Assembly (NCBI GenBank): GCA_023388935.1
Contig: JAEWFG010000416.1
Location: 1 to 28,141, forward strand
Origin: Pseudomonadota bacterium
Lineage (GTDB): Bacteria > Pseudomonadota > Alphaproteobacteria > Rhizobiales > Xanthobacteraceae
DNA length: 28,141 nucleotides
Direction of reading: 5' to 3'
Shown one piece after another: positions 7,078 to 15,996 of the stretch; the stretch's first letter is position 1, and every line of letters begins with the position of its first letter. The notes under the pieces were generated by a model. It was not told where the DNA came from, did no database searches, and saw nothing but the letters and a program-made list of their open reading frames with translations. Position numbers and translations under genes: made by a program.

Positions 7078-8976
7078 ATGCTTCGAGGAATGCGCAAGGC
7101 CTCATCAAACTGGCTCGGCAAGACCATTATGGCCGTGGTGATGGGCGTGTTGATCATCAGTTTCGGCATTTGGGGCATCGCCGACATCTTCAAAGGCTTC
7201 GGACAGTCCACGGTCGCCAAGGTCGGCAGCACAGAGATATCGCTGAACGAGTTCCGCCAGATCTATACCGACCGCCTTCAGCAGATCGGCCGCCAGTTCG
7301 GCCGTCCGCTGACGCCTGACCAGGCGCGCGCCTTCGGCCTCGACCGCCAGGTGCTGCAGCAGACGATCGCGGAAGCTGCGCTCGATGAAGAGGCGCGCCG
7401 GCTCGGACTCGGCCAGTCCGACGACCAGATCCGCCAGCTCATTATGAACGACCCCAACTTCAAGGGCGTCGGCGGGAGCTTCGATGCAAACCGTTTCCAG
7501 GCCCTGATCCGCAATTTCGGCTATACCGAGCAGCGCTACGTCGCCGAGCAGCGCAAGGTGTCGCTGCGCCGGCAGCTCACCGGCACGATCGGCGCCGGTA
7601 TCGAGCCGTCGAAGACCTTGATCGACGTGCTGACGCGCTTCCAGAACGAGCAGCGCGCCATCGAATTCGTCAGGCTCGACGCGGCCCAGGCAGGCACCAT
7701 CGACGCTCCCTCGCCCGAGGCGCTCGCCGCCTATTTCGAGGATCACAAGGTCCAGTTCCGCGCGCCTGAATATCGCAAGATCGCCTTCGTCGTGATCTCG
7801 CCGGAAGAGATCGGCAAATGGAGCGAGGTCTCCGACGAGGACGCCAAGAAGGTGTTCGAGCAGCGCAAGGACCGGCTCGGCACGCCGGAGAAGCGCCAGA
7901 TCCATCAGATCGTATTCCCCAACGCCGCGGAGGCGCAGGCCGCCCGCGAGCGCCTCACCGGCGGCATGTCGTTCGAGGATCTCGGCAAGGAGCGCGGACT
8001 GACCGCATCCGACGTCGATCTTGGCCTCGTGACCAAGTCTTCACTCGACCCCGCGGTTGGCGATGCCGCCTTCTCGCTTCCCGCAGGTGAGATCAGCCAG
8101 CCGATCCAGGGCCGTCTCGGCACGTCCATCGTCAAGGTCGACAAGATCGAGCCGGGCGTCGAGGCGAACTTCGCCAGTGTTGCCGGCGACATCAAGCGCG
8201 AGATCGCGACCGAGCGGGCACGCGTCAAGGTCGCCGATCTCCGCGACAAGATGGAAGACGAGCGCGGCGGCGGCGCCAGCGTGATCGACGCGGCAAAGAA
8301 GCTCGGCCTTACTGCCGTGACCATCGATGCCGTCGACCGCTCCGGCCGCGGCCCGAACGGCCAGCCGGTGACCAGCATCCCGCAGGGCCTCGATGTGGTG
8401 TCGCAGGCCTTCAACACCGACGTCGGCGTCGACAACGACTCGATCTCGTTCCAGGGCGGCTATGTCTGGTACGACGTGCTTGCCATCACGCCCTCGCGCG
8501 ACCGCAATCTCGACGAGGTCCGCGACCAGGTCGAGGCGCGCTGGCGCCAGGACCAGATCGCGGCCAAGCTGAAGACCAAGGCGACCGAGATGGTGCAGAA
8601 GCTCGAACAGGGCGGCAAGCTCGCCGATGAGGCTGCAGCGATCGGCGCCAAGGTCGAGACCGCGACCGGCTTCAAGCGCGACGACTCGCCCGCCGGCGTG
8701 CCTGCCAACGTCGTTGCGGCCGCCTTCCGCACCGCCAAGGACGGCGTCGGACAGACGCCCGTGAGCGGCGGCAGCGAAGTGATCGTCTTCCGCGTCACCG
8801 ACATCGTCGAGCCCACGGTCGACGCCGCCTCCGACGCGGTGAAGAAACTGAAGGACAGCCTCGACCGCGCGCTGACCGACGAGCAGGTCGCTTCCTACGT
8901 AAACAAACTTGAAACTGACATCGGGACCACCATTAATCAGGCCGCCTTCGCGCAGGTGACGGGCGCGAACCAGTAG
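7078..8976 (+). CDS. ppiD: PpiD/SurA-type peptidyl-prolyl isomerase, periplasmic folding factor
   Basis: A membrane-anchored periplasmic chaperone of the PpiD/SurA-N family, about 632 residues, close to the family's usual 620-650. After a short basic N-terminus (RGMRKASSNWLGK) comes one membrane anchor at about residues 14-33 (IMAVVMGVLIISFGIWGIA). A SurA-N-like helical region covers about residues 40-190, with LSLNEF-type and QTIAEAALDEEARRLGL segments. A parvulin-like domain follows at about 265-365 (RQIHQIVFPNAAEA, FEDLGKERGLTASDVDLG, LPAGEISQPIQGRLG). I chose ATG 7078 over the in-frame TTG at 7069 because GGA sits just before it and alphaproteobacterial homologues begin MLRGMRKA. It lies 18 bases before trpD and is probably cotranscribed with it. 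Confidence 0.9.
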   Translation: MLRGMRKASSNWLGKTIMAVVMGVLIISFGIWGIADIFKGFGQSTVAKVGSTEISLNEFRQIYTDRLQQIGRQFGRPLTPDQARAFGLDRQVLQQTIAEAALDEEARRLGLGQSDDQIRQLIMNDPNFKGVGGSFDANRFQALIRNFGYTEQRYVAEQRKVSLRRQLTGTIGAGIEPSKTLIDVLTRFQNEQRAIEFVRLDAAQAGTIDAPSPEALAAYFEDHKVQFRAPEYRKIAFVVISPEEIGKWSEVSDEDAKKVFEQRKDRLGTPEKRQIHQIVFPNAAEAQAARERLTGGMSFEDLGKERGLTASDVDLGLVTKSSLDPAVGDAAFSLPAGEISQPIQGRLGTSIVKVDKIEPGVEANFASVAGDIKREIATERARVKVADLRDKMEDERGGGASVIDAAKKLGLTAVTIDAVDRSGRGPNGQPVTSIPQGLDVVSQAFNTDVGVDNDSISFQGGYVWYDVLAITPSRDRNLDEVRDQVEARWRQDQIAAKLKTKATEMVQKLEQGGKLADEAAAIGAKVETATGFKRDDSPAGVPANVVAAAFRTAKDGVGQTPVSGGSEVIVFRVTDIVEPTVDAASDAVKKLKDSLDRALTDEQVASYVNKLETDIGTTINQAAFAQVTGANQ

Positions 8977-8994
8977 AGCAGTTGAAAGCACGCG

Positions 8995-10008
8995 ATGGAC
9001 GACCTGAAATCGATCATTGGAAAAGTGGCGACCGGCGCCAGCCTGTCGCGTGACGAAGCGGCCACCGCCTTCGACGCCATGATGTCCGGTGAGGCCACGC
9101 CCTCGCAGATGGGCGGCCTCTTGATGGCGCTGCGGGTGCGCGGCGAAACCGTGGACGAGATCACCGGCGCTGTGTCGGCGATGCGCTCCAAGATGCTCAC
9201 TGTCGACGCGCCCGCGGACGCCGTCGACATCGTCGGCACCGGTGGCGACGGCTCCGGCTCGGTCAACGTCTCGACCTGCGCCTCCTTCATCGTGTCGGGC
9301 GCCGGCGTACCGGTGGCGAAGCACGGCAACCGCGCGCTGTCGTCGCGCTCGGGCGCCGCGGACGTGCTGGCTTCGCTCGGCGTGAAGATCGATCTCAGGC
9401 CGGAGCAGGTCGGGCGCTGCGTGCGCGAATGCGGCATCGGTTTCATGTTCGCGCCCGCCCATCATCCTGCCATGAAGAATGTCGGCCCGACCAGGGTCGA
9501 GCTTGCGACGCGCACGATCTTCAACCTGCTCGGACCGCTGTCCAATCCGGCCGGCGTGAAGCGGCAGATGGTCGGCGTGTTCTCGCGGCAATGGGTGCAG
9601 CCGCTGGCGCAGGTGCTGAAGAACCTCGGCTCCGACTCCGCCTGGGTGGTGCACGGCTCCGATGGCCTCGACGAGATCACCCTTACCGGCCCGACCTTCG
9701 TCTCCGCGCTGCAGAATGGCGAGATCCGGAATTTCGAGGTGACGCCGGAGGACGCCGGCCTCTCGCGCTGCGAGCCCGGCGCACTCAAAGGCGGCGATGC
9801 CGATGCCAATGCGATCGCGTTGCAGAACGTGCTCGACGGCAAGCCGAGCCCCTACCGCGACGTGGCGCTGATGAACGCGGCCGCCGCGCTGGTCGTGGCC
9901 GGCCGCGCCAAGGACCTCAAGGAAGGTGTTGCGATCGGCGCGAAGTCGCTCGACAGCGGCGCGGCAAGCGCCCGGCTCAAGCACCTGATCGCGGTCTCGA
10001 ACGGCTGA
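8995..10008 (+). CDS. trpD: Anthranilate phosphoribosyltransferase
   Basis: Transfers phosphoribose from PRPP to anthranilate, the second step of tryptophan synthesis. The 337 residues match the family length. The PRPP-binding loop is DIVGTGGDGSGSVNVSTCAS, the anthranilate-site segment is AKHGNRALSSRSGAADVLASLG, and FMFAPAHHPAMKNVGPTR, followed by FNLLGPLSNPAG, is the conserved core. Starts at ATG 8995 with only a weak purine-rich site upstream. It is followed 7 bases later by trpC, so these two genes and moaC form a tight operon. No trpE or trpG is in the window; in many rhizobia trpEG is fused and encoded elsewhere. Confidence 0.97.
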   Translation: MDDLKSIIGKVATGASLSRDEAATAFDAMMSGEATPSQMGGLLMALRVRGETVDEITGAVSAMRSKMLTVDAPADAVDIVGTGGDGSGSVNVSTCASFIVSGAGVPVAKHGNRALSSRSGAADVLASLGVKIDLRPEQVGRCVRECGIGFMFAPAHHPAMKNVGPTRVELATRTIFNLLGPLSNPAGVKRQMVGVFSRQWVQPLAQVLKNLGSDSAWVVHGSDGLDEITLTGPTFVSALQNGEIRNFEVTPEDAGLSRCEPGALKGGDADANAIALQNVLDGKPSPYRDVALMNAAAALVVAGRAKDLKEGVAIGAKSLDSGAASARLKHLIAVSNG

Positions 10009-10015
10009 GCCTATC

Positions 10016-10837
10016 ATGTCCGACATCCTGACCAAGATCGAAGCGTACAAGCGCGAAGAGATCGCCGCGGCCAAGCTTGCGCAGCCGCTTTCCGCCCTCG
10101 AAGCCAAGGCCAAGGCGCAACCGGCCCCCCGCGGCTTCGTACGCGCGATCAAGGCCAAGCACGCCAATGGCGACTACGCGCTGATCGCCGAGATCAAGAA
10201 GGCCTCGCCCTCAAAGGGATTGATCCGTGCGGATTTCGATCCGCCGCGGCTTGCCAAGGCCTATGAGGCCGGCGGCGCCGCCTGCCTCTCGGTGCTGACG
10301 GACACGCCCTCGTTCCAGGGACATCTCGATTTCATGGTGGCTGCGCGCGCGGCGACATCGCTGCCGGTGCTGCGCAAGGATTTCATGTTCGACACCTATC
10401 AGGTGGTCGAGGCCCGCGCGCATGGCGCCGATTGCATCCTCGTCATCATGGCTGCGCTCGATGATGCAATCGCCAAGGATCTCGAAGACGCCGCCCTCGC
10501 CTATGGCATGGACGTGCTGATCGAGATCCACGACCGCGCCGAGCTCGACCGGGCGCTGAAACTGCGTTCGCCGATGATCGGCGTCAACAACCGCAATCTC
10601 CGCACCTTCGAGACCACGCTCACGACCAGCGAGACGCTGGCGCCACTGATCCCTGGGGAACGGCTGATGGTCGGCGAGAGCGGCATCTTCACGCCCGCGG
10701 ACCTCGCCCGCCTCGAGCGCGTCGGCATGTCGACCTTCCTGGTCGGCGAGAGCCTGATGCGTCAGGCCGACGTGACAGCCGCCACGCGCACGCTGCTTAC
10801 GCGCGAGACTACGGCGCGCGCGACGGGTTCGCGCTGA
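10016..10837 (+). CDS. trpC: Indole-3-glycerol phosphate synthase
   Basis: Closes the indole ring from carboxyphenylamino-deoxyribulose phosphate, the fourth step of tryptophan synthesis. The single-domain 273-residue protein has the expected TIM-barrel motifs: the catalytic lysine in LIAEIKKASPSKGLIR, LSVLTDTPSFQGHLDF, LRKDFMFDTYQV with its second lysine, the glutamate in DVLIEIHDR, IGVNNRNLRTFE, and the phosphate-binding end MVGESGIFTPADLARL. It is not fused to TrpF. The start is 7 bases after trpD, and moaC starts one base after its stop codon. Confidence 0.97.
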   Translation: MSDILTKIEAYKREEIAAAKLAQPLSALEAKAKAQPAPRGFVRAIKAKHANGDYALIAEIKKASPSKGLIRADFDPPRLAKAYEAGGAACLSVLTDTPSFQGHLDFMVAARAATSLPVLRKDFMFDTYQVVEARAHGADCILVIMAALDDAIAKDLEDAALAYGMDVLIEIHDRAELDRALKLRSPMIGVNNRNLRTFETTLTTSETLAPLIPGERLMVGESGIFTPADLARLERVGMSTFLVGESLMRQADVTAATRTLLTRETTARATGSR

Positions 10838-10838
10838 C

Positions 10839-11351
10839 ATGGCGCGCAAGCCGTCCACGACCAAGCCGACCAAGACCGGCCCTGCCCTCACCCATATCGG
10901 CGCCTCCGGCGAGGCACGGATGGTCGACGTCTCGGCCAAGCCCGCGACCGAACGGCTCGCGGTCGCGGAAGGTCGCGTCGTCATGACCAAGGCGACACTT
11001 GATCTCATCGTGTCCGGCAATGCCAAGAAGGGCGACGTGCTCGGTACCGCGCGTATTGCCGGCATCATGGCCGCCAAGCGCACCTCGGAGCTGATCCCGC
11101 TCTGCCATCCGCTCGCGCTGTCGAAGGTCACGGTCGATATCGAGCCGGACGCAAAACTGCCGGGCTGCCTGGTCCGTGCCAGCGTGAAGGTGACGGGGCC
11201 AACCGGCGTCGAGATGGAAGCGCTCACGGCGGTCTCGGTCGCGTGCCTTACCATCTACGACATGATCAAGGCGGTCGAGCGCGGTGTGCGTATCGAGGGC
11301 ATCCATCTCGTCGAGAAGCTCGGCGGCAAGTCGGGCCATTACCGCGCCTGA
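10839..11351 (+). CDS. moaC: Cyclic pyranopterin monophosphate synthase
   Basis: Acts after MoaA in molybdenum cofactor synthesis, converting 3',8-cyclo-7,8-dihydro-GTP to cyclic pyranopterin monophosphate. The 170-residue protein shows MVDVSAKPATERLAVAEG, the active-site stretch RTSELIPLCHPLALSKV, and GVEMEALTAVSVACLTIYDM with the conserved Glu-Met-Glu-Ala-Leu-Thr segment, ending with VEKLGGKSGHYRA. A lysine- and threonine-rich N-terminal extension of about 15 residues is the only unusual part. The start codon lies one base after the trpC stop (TGACATG). In many alphaproteobacteria moeA follows directly; here it is about 7 kb away. Confidence 0.97.
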   Translation: MARKPSTTKPTKTGPALTHIGASGEARMVDVSAKPATERLAVAEGRVVMTKATLDLIVSGNAKKGDVLGTARIAGIMAAKRTSELIPLCHPLALSKVTVDIEPDAKLPGCLVRASVKVTGPTGVEMEALTAVSVACLTIYDMIKAVERGVRIEGIHLVEKLGGKSGHYRA

Positions 11352-11520
11352 TCGCGCAAATTCCTAAAGACCTAGCGTCCCGCGCATCGACTGCTTTTGC
11401 GCATTTCACTTCATGTCGCATTAACTGCGCTTCCTAACGCTGCCTCCACACCGTTCCCGTAAACCGACGGATGTTTTGGGGATCGGAAATCGATCCTGAC
11501 GTGTGTACGGCGACGATCGA

Positions 11521-14241
11521 ATGATGACGAAATACGGCAGCCGCCTTTTTGACCAGGCGTTCGTGCGCAGCGGACCGATTCGCTGGCTGGTAGTGGGCGG
11601 TACGCTCCTGATCGCGGCAATCGCCGTCGGCTCGGTCCTGATGGCGCAGAACTTCCGCGAGCGCGCGCTGCGCAACAGCGAGCGCGAGCTGGAAAACACC
11701 GTGCTGCTGCTGGCGCATCATTTCGACCAGCAATTGCAGGATTTCGCGGTCATCCAGAAGGACTTCGTCGACCACGTGCGCGCGACCGGCATCACCAGCG
11801 CGGAGGACTATCGCGAACGCCTCTCCGGCCAGGACATCCACCGGATGCTGCGCTCGAAGATCGAGGCACTCCCACACATGGGCGGCGTCAACGTCATCGA
11901 TGCCGACGGCAATGTGATCAACTCGTCGACGGCATGGCCGGCCCCGAAGGTCAACGTCGCCGACCGCGCCTATTTCCGGACCTTCCGGTACAATCCCCAT
12001 GCACCCGACGTCCTGATCGAGCCCGTGCACAGCTGCATCTCCGGCGCCTGGACCATCCTGATCGTCCGCAAGATCGTGGGACCGGGCGGCGAGTTCATGG
12101 GCGTTGTTGGGCGCGGCATCGAGCCGGCCAATTTCGAGAAGTTCTTCGAGTCCGTCATGCTTGGCGAAGGCGCCAGAATCTCGATGCTGCATCGCGACGG
12201 CACGCTGCTTGCCCGCTATCCCCATTCCAACGAGTTGATGGGGCGCAATTTCAGGAACGGTTCGTTCGAGCAGCAGCGGATGTTCCAGCTCGATCATTTC
12301 GCCGGCCGCCTCGTCAGCTCCGTCGACGGCGAGGACCGGCTGATCTCCGCGCGTGCCCTGCCCCACTTCCCGATCTTGATGATGGCCACCAACACGCGTG
12401 CTGCGGCCCTGACGGACTGGCGCGAGCAGATCGGTATCCTGATCTCGGTCGCAGGCGCCTCGGCTCTCGCCATCGCAGGCGTGCTGATTGCGATCGTGCG
12501 CAAGCTGCTGGAGCAGCACCGCGCCTCACGGGAGCGGCTGACGCTGGAGAAGCAGCGCCTCGACCGCGCCGTCAACAACATGACCCAGGGCTTGCTGCTG
12601 TTCGATGCCGAGCGGCGGCTCGTGGTCTGCAACCAGCGCTACATCGAGATGTACGGCCTGTCGGCCGAGGTGGTGAAGCCAGGTTCCAGTTTCCGCGACA
12701 TCATCGCGCACCGCAAAGCGACCGGGTCGTTTACCGGCGACGTCGACGACTATGCCGGGCGCGTGCTGCGTGACGTCGGCGTGCGCAACTCCATGGTGGT
12801 CGAGACCTCCGACGGCCGCTCGATCCAGATCCTCAACGAGCCGCTCGCGGATGGTGGCTGGGTGGCGACGCACGAGGACATCACCGAGCGACGGCGGATC
12901 GAGGAGCGCATCACCCATCTCGCCCATTACGATGCGCTGACCGACCTGCCCAACCGCACCATGTTCCACGAGCATCTGCGCGGAGAGCTGGCCGCGATCG
13001 CCGACGGCGAAGAGATCGCGGTGCACTACATCGACATCGACGAGTTCAAGGGCGTCAACGACGCACTCGGGCATCTCGTCGGCGACGAGCTATTGAAATC
13101 GGTCGCCAGGAATCTCCTCCGCTGCGCGGGCCCGTCGGACTTCGTGGCGCGGCTCGGCGGCGACGAATTCGCCATCGTGCAGAGCGCGGTGACGTCGCTG
13201 GACCAAATCAACGATCTTGTCGAGCGGGTCTTCCAGGCCATCCGCACGCCCTTCGACTGCATGGGTCACCAACTCACCACCGACGCCAGCATCGGCATCG
13301 CGCTGGCGCCCGCTCACGGTACCGCATTGGACCAGATCCTGCGGAACGCGGACATGGCGATGTACGCCGCCAAATCCGCCGGTCGGCGCACCTATCGCTT
13401 CTTCGAGCCGGAGATGGACGCCAAGATCCGCGAGCGACGGCAGCTCGAGATCGACCTGCGCCACGCCATCGCCCATGGCGGCCTCGAGGTCCACTACCAG
13501 CCTTGCCTCGGCCTGAAGGATGATCGCATCACCGGCTGCGAGGCGCTGGTGCGTTGGTGCCATCCGGAGCGCGGCATGGTCTCGCCGGCCGAATTCATCC
13601 CGGTCGCGGAAGACACCGGCCTGATCAACGAGATCGGCGAATGGGTACTGGCCACTGCCTGCCGCGACGCAGCCGCCTGGCCCGATGACATCCGCCTCGC
13701 TGTCAACGTCTCGCCGGTGCAGTTCAAGAGCGGCACGCTGGCGCTGAAGATCGTGGCGGCGCTCGCCGCGTCCAACTTCCCGGCGAGCCGGCTCGAACTC
13801 GAGATCACCGAGGCCGTGCTGATCCGCGACGACGACGCCGCGCTTGCGATCCTGCATCAGCTCCGCGCCATCGGCGTGCGCATCGCGCTCGACGATTTCG
13901 GCACCGGCTACTCCTCGCTGAGCTATCTGCACCGCTTCCCGTTCGACAAGATCAAGATCGACCGTTGCTTCGTCGACGACATCGCCGGCCCCGACGGCTC
14001 CGCCAGCATCGTTCAGGCCGTGGTCAACCTCGCGGCCGCCCGCCGCATGACCACCACGGCCGAGGGCGTCGAGACCGAAGAGCAGCAGCGCCTGTTGCGC
14101 ACGCTCGGCTGCTCTGAGATGCAGGGCTATCTGTTCAGTGCCGCGAAGCCGGTCGCCAAGGTGCTGGAGCTATTCGCGCTGCATCGCAGCCGCCTCGCCC
14201 AGCGTGGCGGCCACGAGGGTCGCCGCCGCGAGGCGGGCTAG
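11521..14241 (+). CDS. Membrane-bound sensor with Cache-like, PAS, GGDEF and EAL domains
   Basis: A cyclic-di-GMP metabolism protein of about 906 residues. Order: membrane segment at about 22-41, an extracytoplasmic Cache/PDC-like sensor at about 45-300 (VNVIDADGNVINSS, VADRAYFRTF), a second membrane segment at about 303-328, a PAS-like domain at about 340-455 (NNMTQGLLLFDAERRLVVCN), GGDEF with ARLGGDEFAIV at 544-554, and EAL with CEALVRW at about 673. The phosphodiesterase motifs NVSPVQF, ELEITEAVL, DDFGTGYSSLSYL, KIKIDR and AEGVET are complete, so hydrolysis of c-di-GMP is likely. GGDEF is intact, but the product-inhibition I-site position reads GPSD in place of RxxD. I used ATG 11521; an in-frame GTG at 11503 is possible. 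Confidence 0.93.
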   Translation: MMTKYGSRLFDQAFVRSGPIRWLVVGGTLLIAAIAVGSVLMAQNFRERALRNSERELENTVLLLAHHFDQQLQDFAVIQKDFVDHVRATGITSAEDYRERLSGQDIHRMLRSKIEALPHMGGVNVIDADGNVINSSTAWPAPKVNVADRAYFRTFRYNPHAPDVLIEPVHSCISGAWTILIVRKIVGPGGEFMGVVGRGIEPANFEKFFESVMLGEGARISMLHRDGTLLARYPHSNELMGRNFRNGSFEQQRMFQLDHFAGRLVSSVDGEDRLISARALPHFPILMMATNTRAAALTDWREQIGILISVAGASALAIAGVLIAIVRKLLEQHRASRERLTLEKQRLDRAVNNMTQGLLLFDAERRLVVCNQRYIEMYGLSAEVVKPGSSFRDIIAHRKATGSFTGDVDDYAGRVLRDVGVRNSMVVETSDGRSIQILNEPLADGGWVATHEDITERRRIEERITHLAHYDALTDLPNRTMFHEHLRGELAAIADGEEIAVHYIDIDEFKGVNDALGHLVGDELLKSVARNLLRCAGPSDFVARLGGDEFAIVQSAVTSLDQINDLVERVFQAIRTPFDCMGHQLTTDASIGIALAPAHGTALDQILRNADMAMYAAKSAGRRTYRFFEPEMDAKIRERRQLEIDLRHAIAHGGLEVHYQPCLGLKDDRITGCEALVRWCHPERGMVSPAEFIPVAEDTGLINEIGEWVLATACRDAAAWPDDIRLAVNVSPVQFKSGTLALKIVAALAASNFPASRLELEITEAVLIRDDDAALAILHQLRAIGVRIALDDFGTGYSSLSYLHRFPFDKIKIDRCFVDDIAGPDGSASIVQAVVNLAAARRMTTTAEGVETEEQQRLLRTLGCSEMQGYLFSAAKPVAKVLELFALHRSRLAQRGGHEGRRREAG

Positions 14242-14252
14242 TGACGTAGCCC

Positions 14253-14284
14253 GTAGCCCGGAGGGAGCGAAGCGCAATCCGGGC
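14253..14284. repeat. REP-like intergenic palindromic repeat
   Basis: A compact element starting GTAGCCCGGAGGGAGCGAAG, with GCCCGGA (14256-14262) complementary to TCCGGGC (14278-14284). I recognise this as a widespread intergenic repeat in Bradyrhizobium and related genomes. Only one copy is in the window, so repetition is known from memory, not seen here. It lies just past the end of the GGDEF-EAL gene and could act as a 3' stem. Confidence 0.55.
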
Positions 14285-14313
14285 AGATCACCGAGACAGC
14301 GCTCCAAAACAAA

Positions 14314-14346
14314 ATCGCCCGGGAGCGGTCATCACTCCCGGGCGAT
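14314..14346 (-). terminator. Rho-independent terminator of ctpA
   Basis: A perfect 12-base stem, ATCGCCCGGGAG paired with CTCCCGGGCGAT around a nine-base loop. On the minus strand it is followed by TTTGTTTTGG, a T-rich tail, and it starts 18 bases after the ctpA stop codon. The mirrored arms may also stop the convergent GGDEF-EAL transcript, though that side lacks a T tract. Confidence 0.85.
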
Positions 14347-14364
14347 GTCTGGAAGCCGTATGAT

Positions 14365-15702
14365 TTAGTTCGGCACCGCAGCCTTCGGCGCAGGCTTTGC
14401 GGCCACGGCATTCGCGGTCACGCCATGCAGGAAGTCGTAGGCCGCGTGCAGGGCCTTGTCGTCCTTCTCTTCCGGCGGGACGTAGGATTGCGATCCGGTC
14501 TGCTCGGAGCCGTCGGCGGCCGAGAGATGGCCGCGCATCTGGGACTCCGCCATGGTGTCCACCCGGCCCTTCAGCTCGGGCGGCACGTCCTGGAGGATCT
14601 CGATGTCGGGCGCGATGCCCTGGGCCTGGATCGAGCGGCCCGACGGCGTGTAGTAGCGCGCCGTGGTCAGCGCCAGAGCGCCGTTGCCGGCGCCGAGCGG
14701 AATGATGGTCTGCACCGAGCCCTTCCCGAACGAGCGCGTGCCGATCAGCGTCGCGCGCTTGTGGTCATGCAGCGCGCCGGACACGATCTCCGACGCCGAG
14801 GCCGAACCGCCGTTGATCAGCACCACCAGCGGCTTGCCCTTGGTGAGATCGCCGCCATGCGCGGTGAAGCGCTGGGTCTCTTCCGGATTGCGGCCGCGGG
14901 TCGACACGACCTCGCCGCGCTGAAGGAACGCGCTCGATACCGACACGGCCTGGTCGAGCAGTCCGCCCGGATTGTTGCGCAGGTCCATCACGTAGCCCAC
15001 GAGCTTCTCCTGCGGGACCTCCTTGGAGATCGACGCGATCGCCTTCTTCAGGCCGTCGGTGGTCTGCTCGTTGAACGAGGTGACGCGAATGTAGCCGATG
15101 TCGCCGTTCTCGACGTGGAAACGCACCGGGCGCACATGGATGATCTCGCGGGTGATCGCGATCTCGAGCGGGGCGTCGGCGCCCTTGCGCACGATGGTGA
15201 GCTTGGTCTTGGTGTCGACCGGCCCCTTCATCTTGTTGACCGCCTGTTCGAGCGTCATGCCCTGCACGGCGTCGCCATCGATCTTGCTGATGAGGTCGCC
15301 GGACATGATGCCGGCCTTGGACGCCGGCGTGTCGTCGATCGGCGAGACGACCTTGACCAGACCGTCCTCCATGGTGACCTCGATGCCCAGCCCGCCGAAC
15401 TCGCCGGAGGTGGTCTCCTGCATCTCGGTCCAGGCCTTGTCGTTCATGTAGCGCGAGTGCGGATCGAGCGAAGTCACCATGCCCGTGATCGCGCCTTCGA
15501 TCAGCTTGGCATTGTCGGGCTTCTCGACATAGCTCGCCTTCACCCGCTCAAAAACTTCGCCGAACAGGTTGAGCTGCGAATAGGCGTCATCTGCGCTCGC
15601 TGCCGCCCGTGCCGCCCATACTCCGCCGTGCGGGCTGGCTACCAGAAGGGTCAGACACGCTCCGGTGAGCGCGCCCAGAGGGAACAGCAGGGTTTTCCGC
15701 AT
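14365..15702 (-). CDS. ctpA: S41 family carboxyl-terminal processing protease
   Basis: A periplasmic serine protease that trims proteins at their C-termini. With the start at ATG 15702 it has about 445 residues. An N-terminal hydrophobic segment (MRKTLLFPLGALTGACLTLL) is a signal peptide or anchor; the TGAC stretch is not a proper lipobox. A PDZ domain follows (GEFGGLGIEVTMEDGLVKV, SKAGIMSGDLISKIDG). The S41 catalytic domain has YIRVTSFNEQTTDGL, MDLRNNPGGLLDQAV, the catalytic serine in GGSASASEIVSGAL and the catalytic lysine in GTRSFGKGSVQTI. The same frame extends 40 residues upstream to 15822, but that part is basic and unlike the family. It ends at a strong terminator and is divergent from the oxidase gene. 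It is a solitary copy, not beside envC or rlmH homologues. Confidence 0.92.
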   Translation of the reverse strand: MRKTLLFPLGALTGACLTLLVASPHGGVWAARAAASADDAYSQLNLFGEVFERVKASYVEKPDNAKLIEGAITGMVTSLDPHSRYMNDKAWTEMQETTSGEFGGLGIEVTMEDGLVKVVSPIDDTPASKAGIMSGDLISKIDGDAVQGMTLEQAVNKMKGPVDTKTKLTIVRKGADAPLEIAITREIIHVRPVRFHVENGDIGYIRVTSFNEQTTDGLKKAIASISKEVPQEKLVGYVMDLRNNPGGLLDQAVSVSSAFLQRGEVVSTRGRNPEETQRFTAHGGDLTKGKPLVVLINGGSASASEIVSGALHDHKRATLIGTRSFGKGSVQTIIPLGAGNGALALTTARYYTPSGRSIQAQGIAPDIEILQDVPPELKGRVDTMAESQMRGHLSAADGSEQTGSQSYVPPEEKDDKALHAAYDFLHGVTANAVAAKPAPKAAVPN

Positions 15703-15996
15703 GGATAGGCTGACCTTTTTGCTTGGGGGGAAGCGCCGTGCAAATGGCGATCCAGCCCGCTTCTCACAATACCATTCTGGTTTCTTCAAGGCCGAAATGC
15801 CACGCCGGCGGGTACAGAGCAAAAATCCCTTCGCTCCGGCCTAAACTTTTGGCAACGTTCCGAAACCGGTTCGCGCGGAAGGCGGGAATCGGCCGGCCGG
15901 CCCGTGCCTCGCAGCTATGCAATTTTAGGATGGTTTTGGAGGGCTGGACGAGGTAGGCGATGACAATAAGACTTCAAATTCTCGGGAGGACAACAA

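Noticed and set aside
8041..10167. Long minus-strand open frame (708 codons) across ppiD, trpD and trpC
   Set aside because: Antisense to three well-supported genes; rich in Arg, Gly, His and Asp with no domain, as expected from GC-rich codon-position shadows.
14425..15708. Plus-strand 427-codon frame opposite ctpA
   Set aside because: Antisense shadow of a complete protease gene.
15855..15890. EcfG promoter for ctpA on the minus strand (GGAAC near 15860)
   Set aside because: The -10 element is missing at the required spacing.
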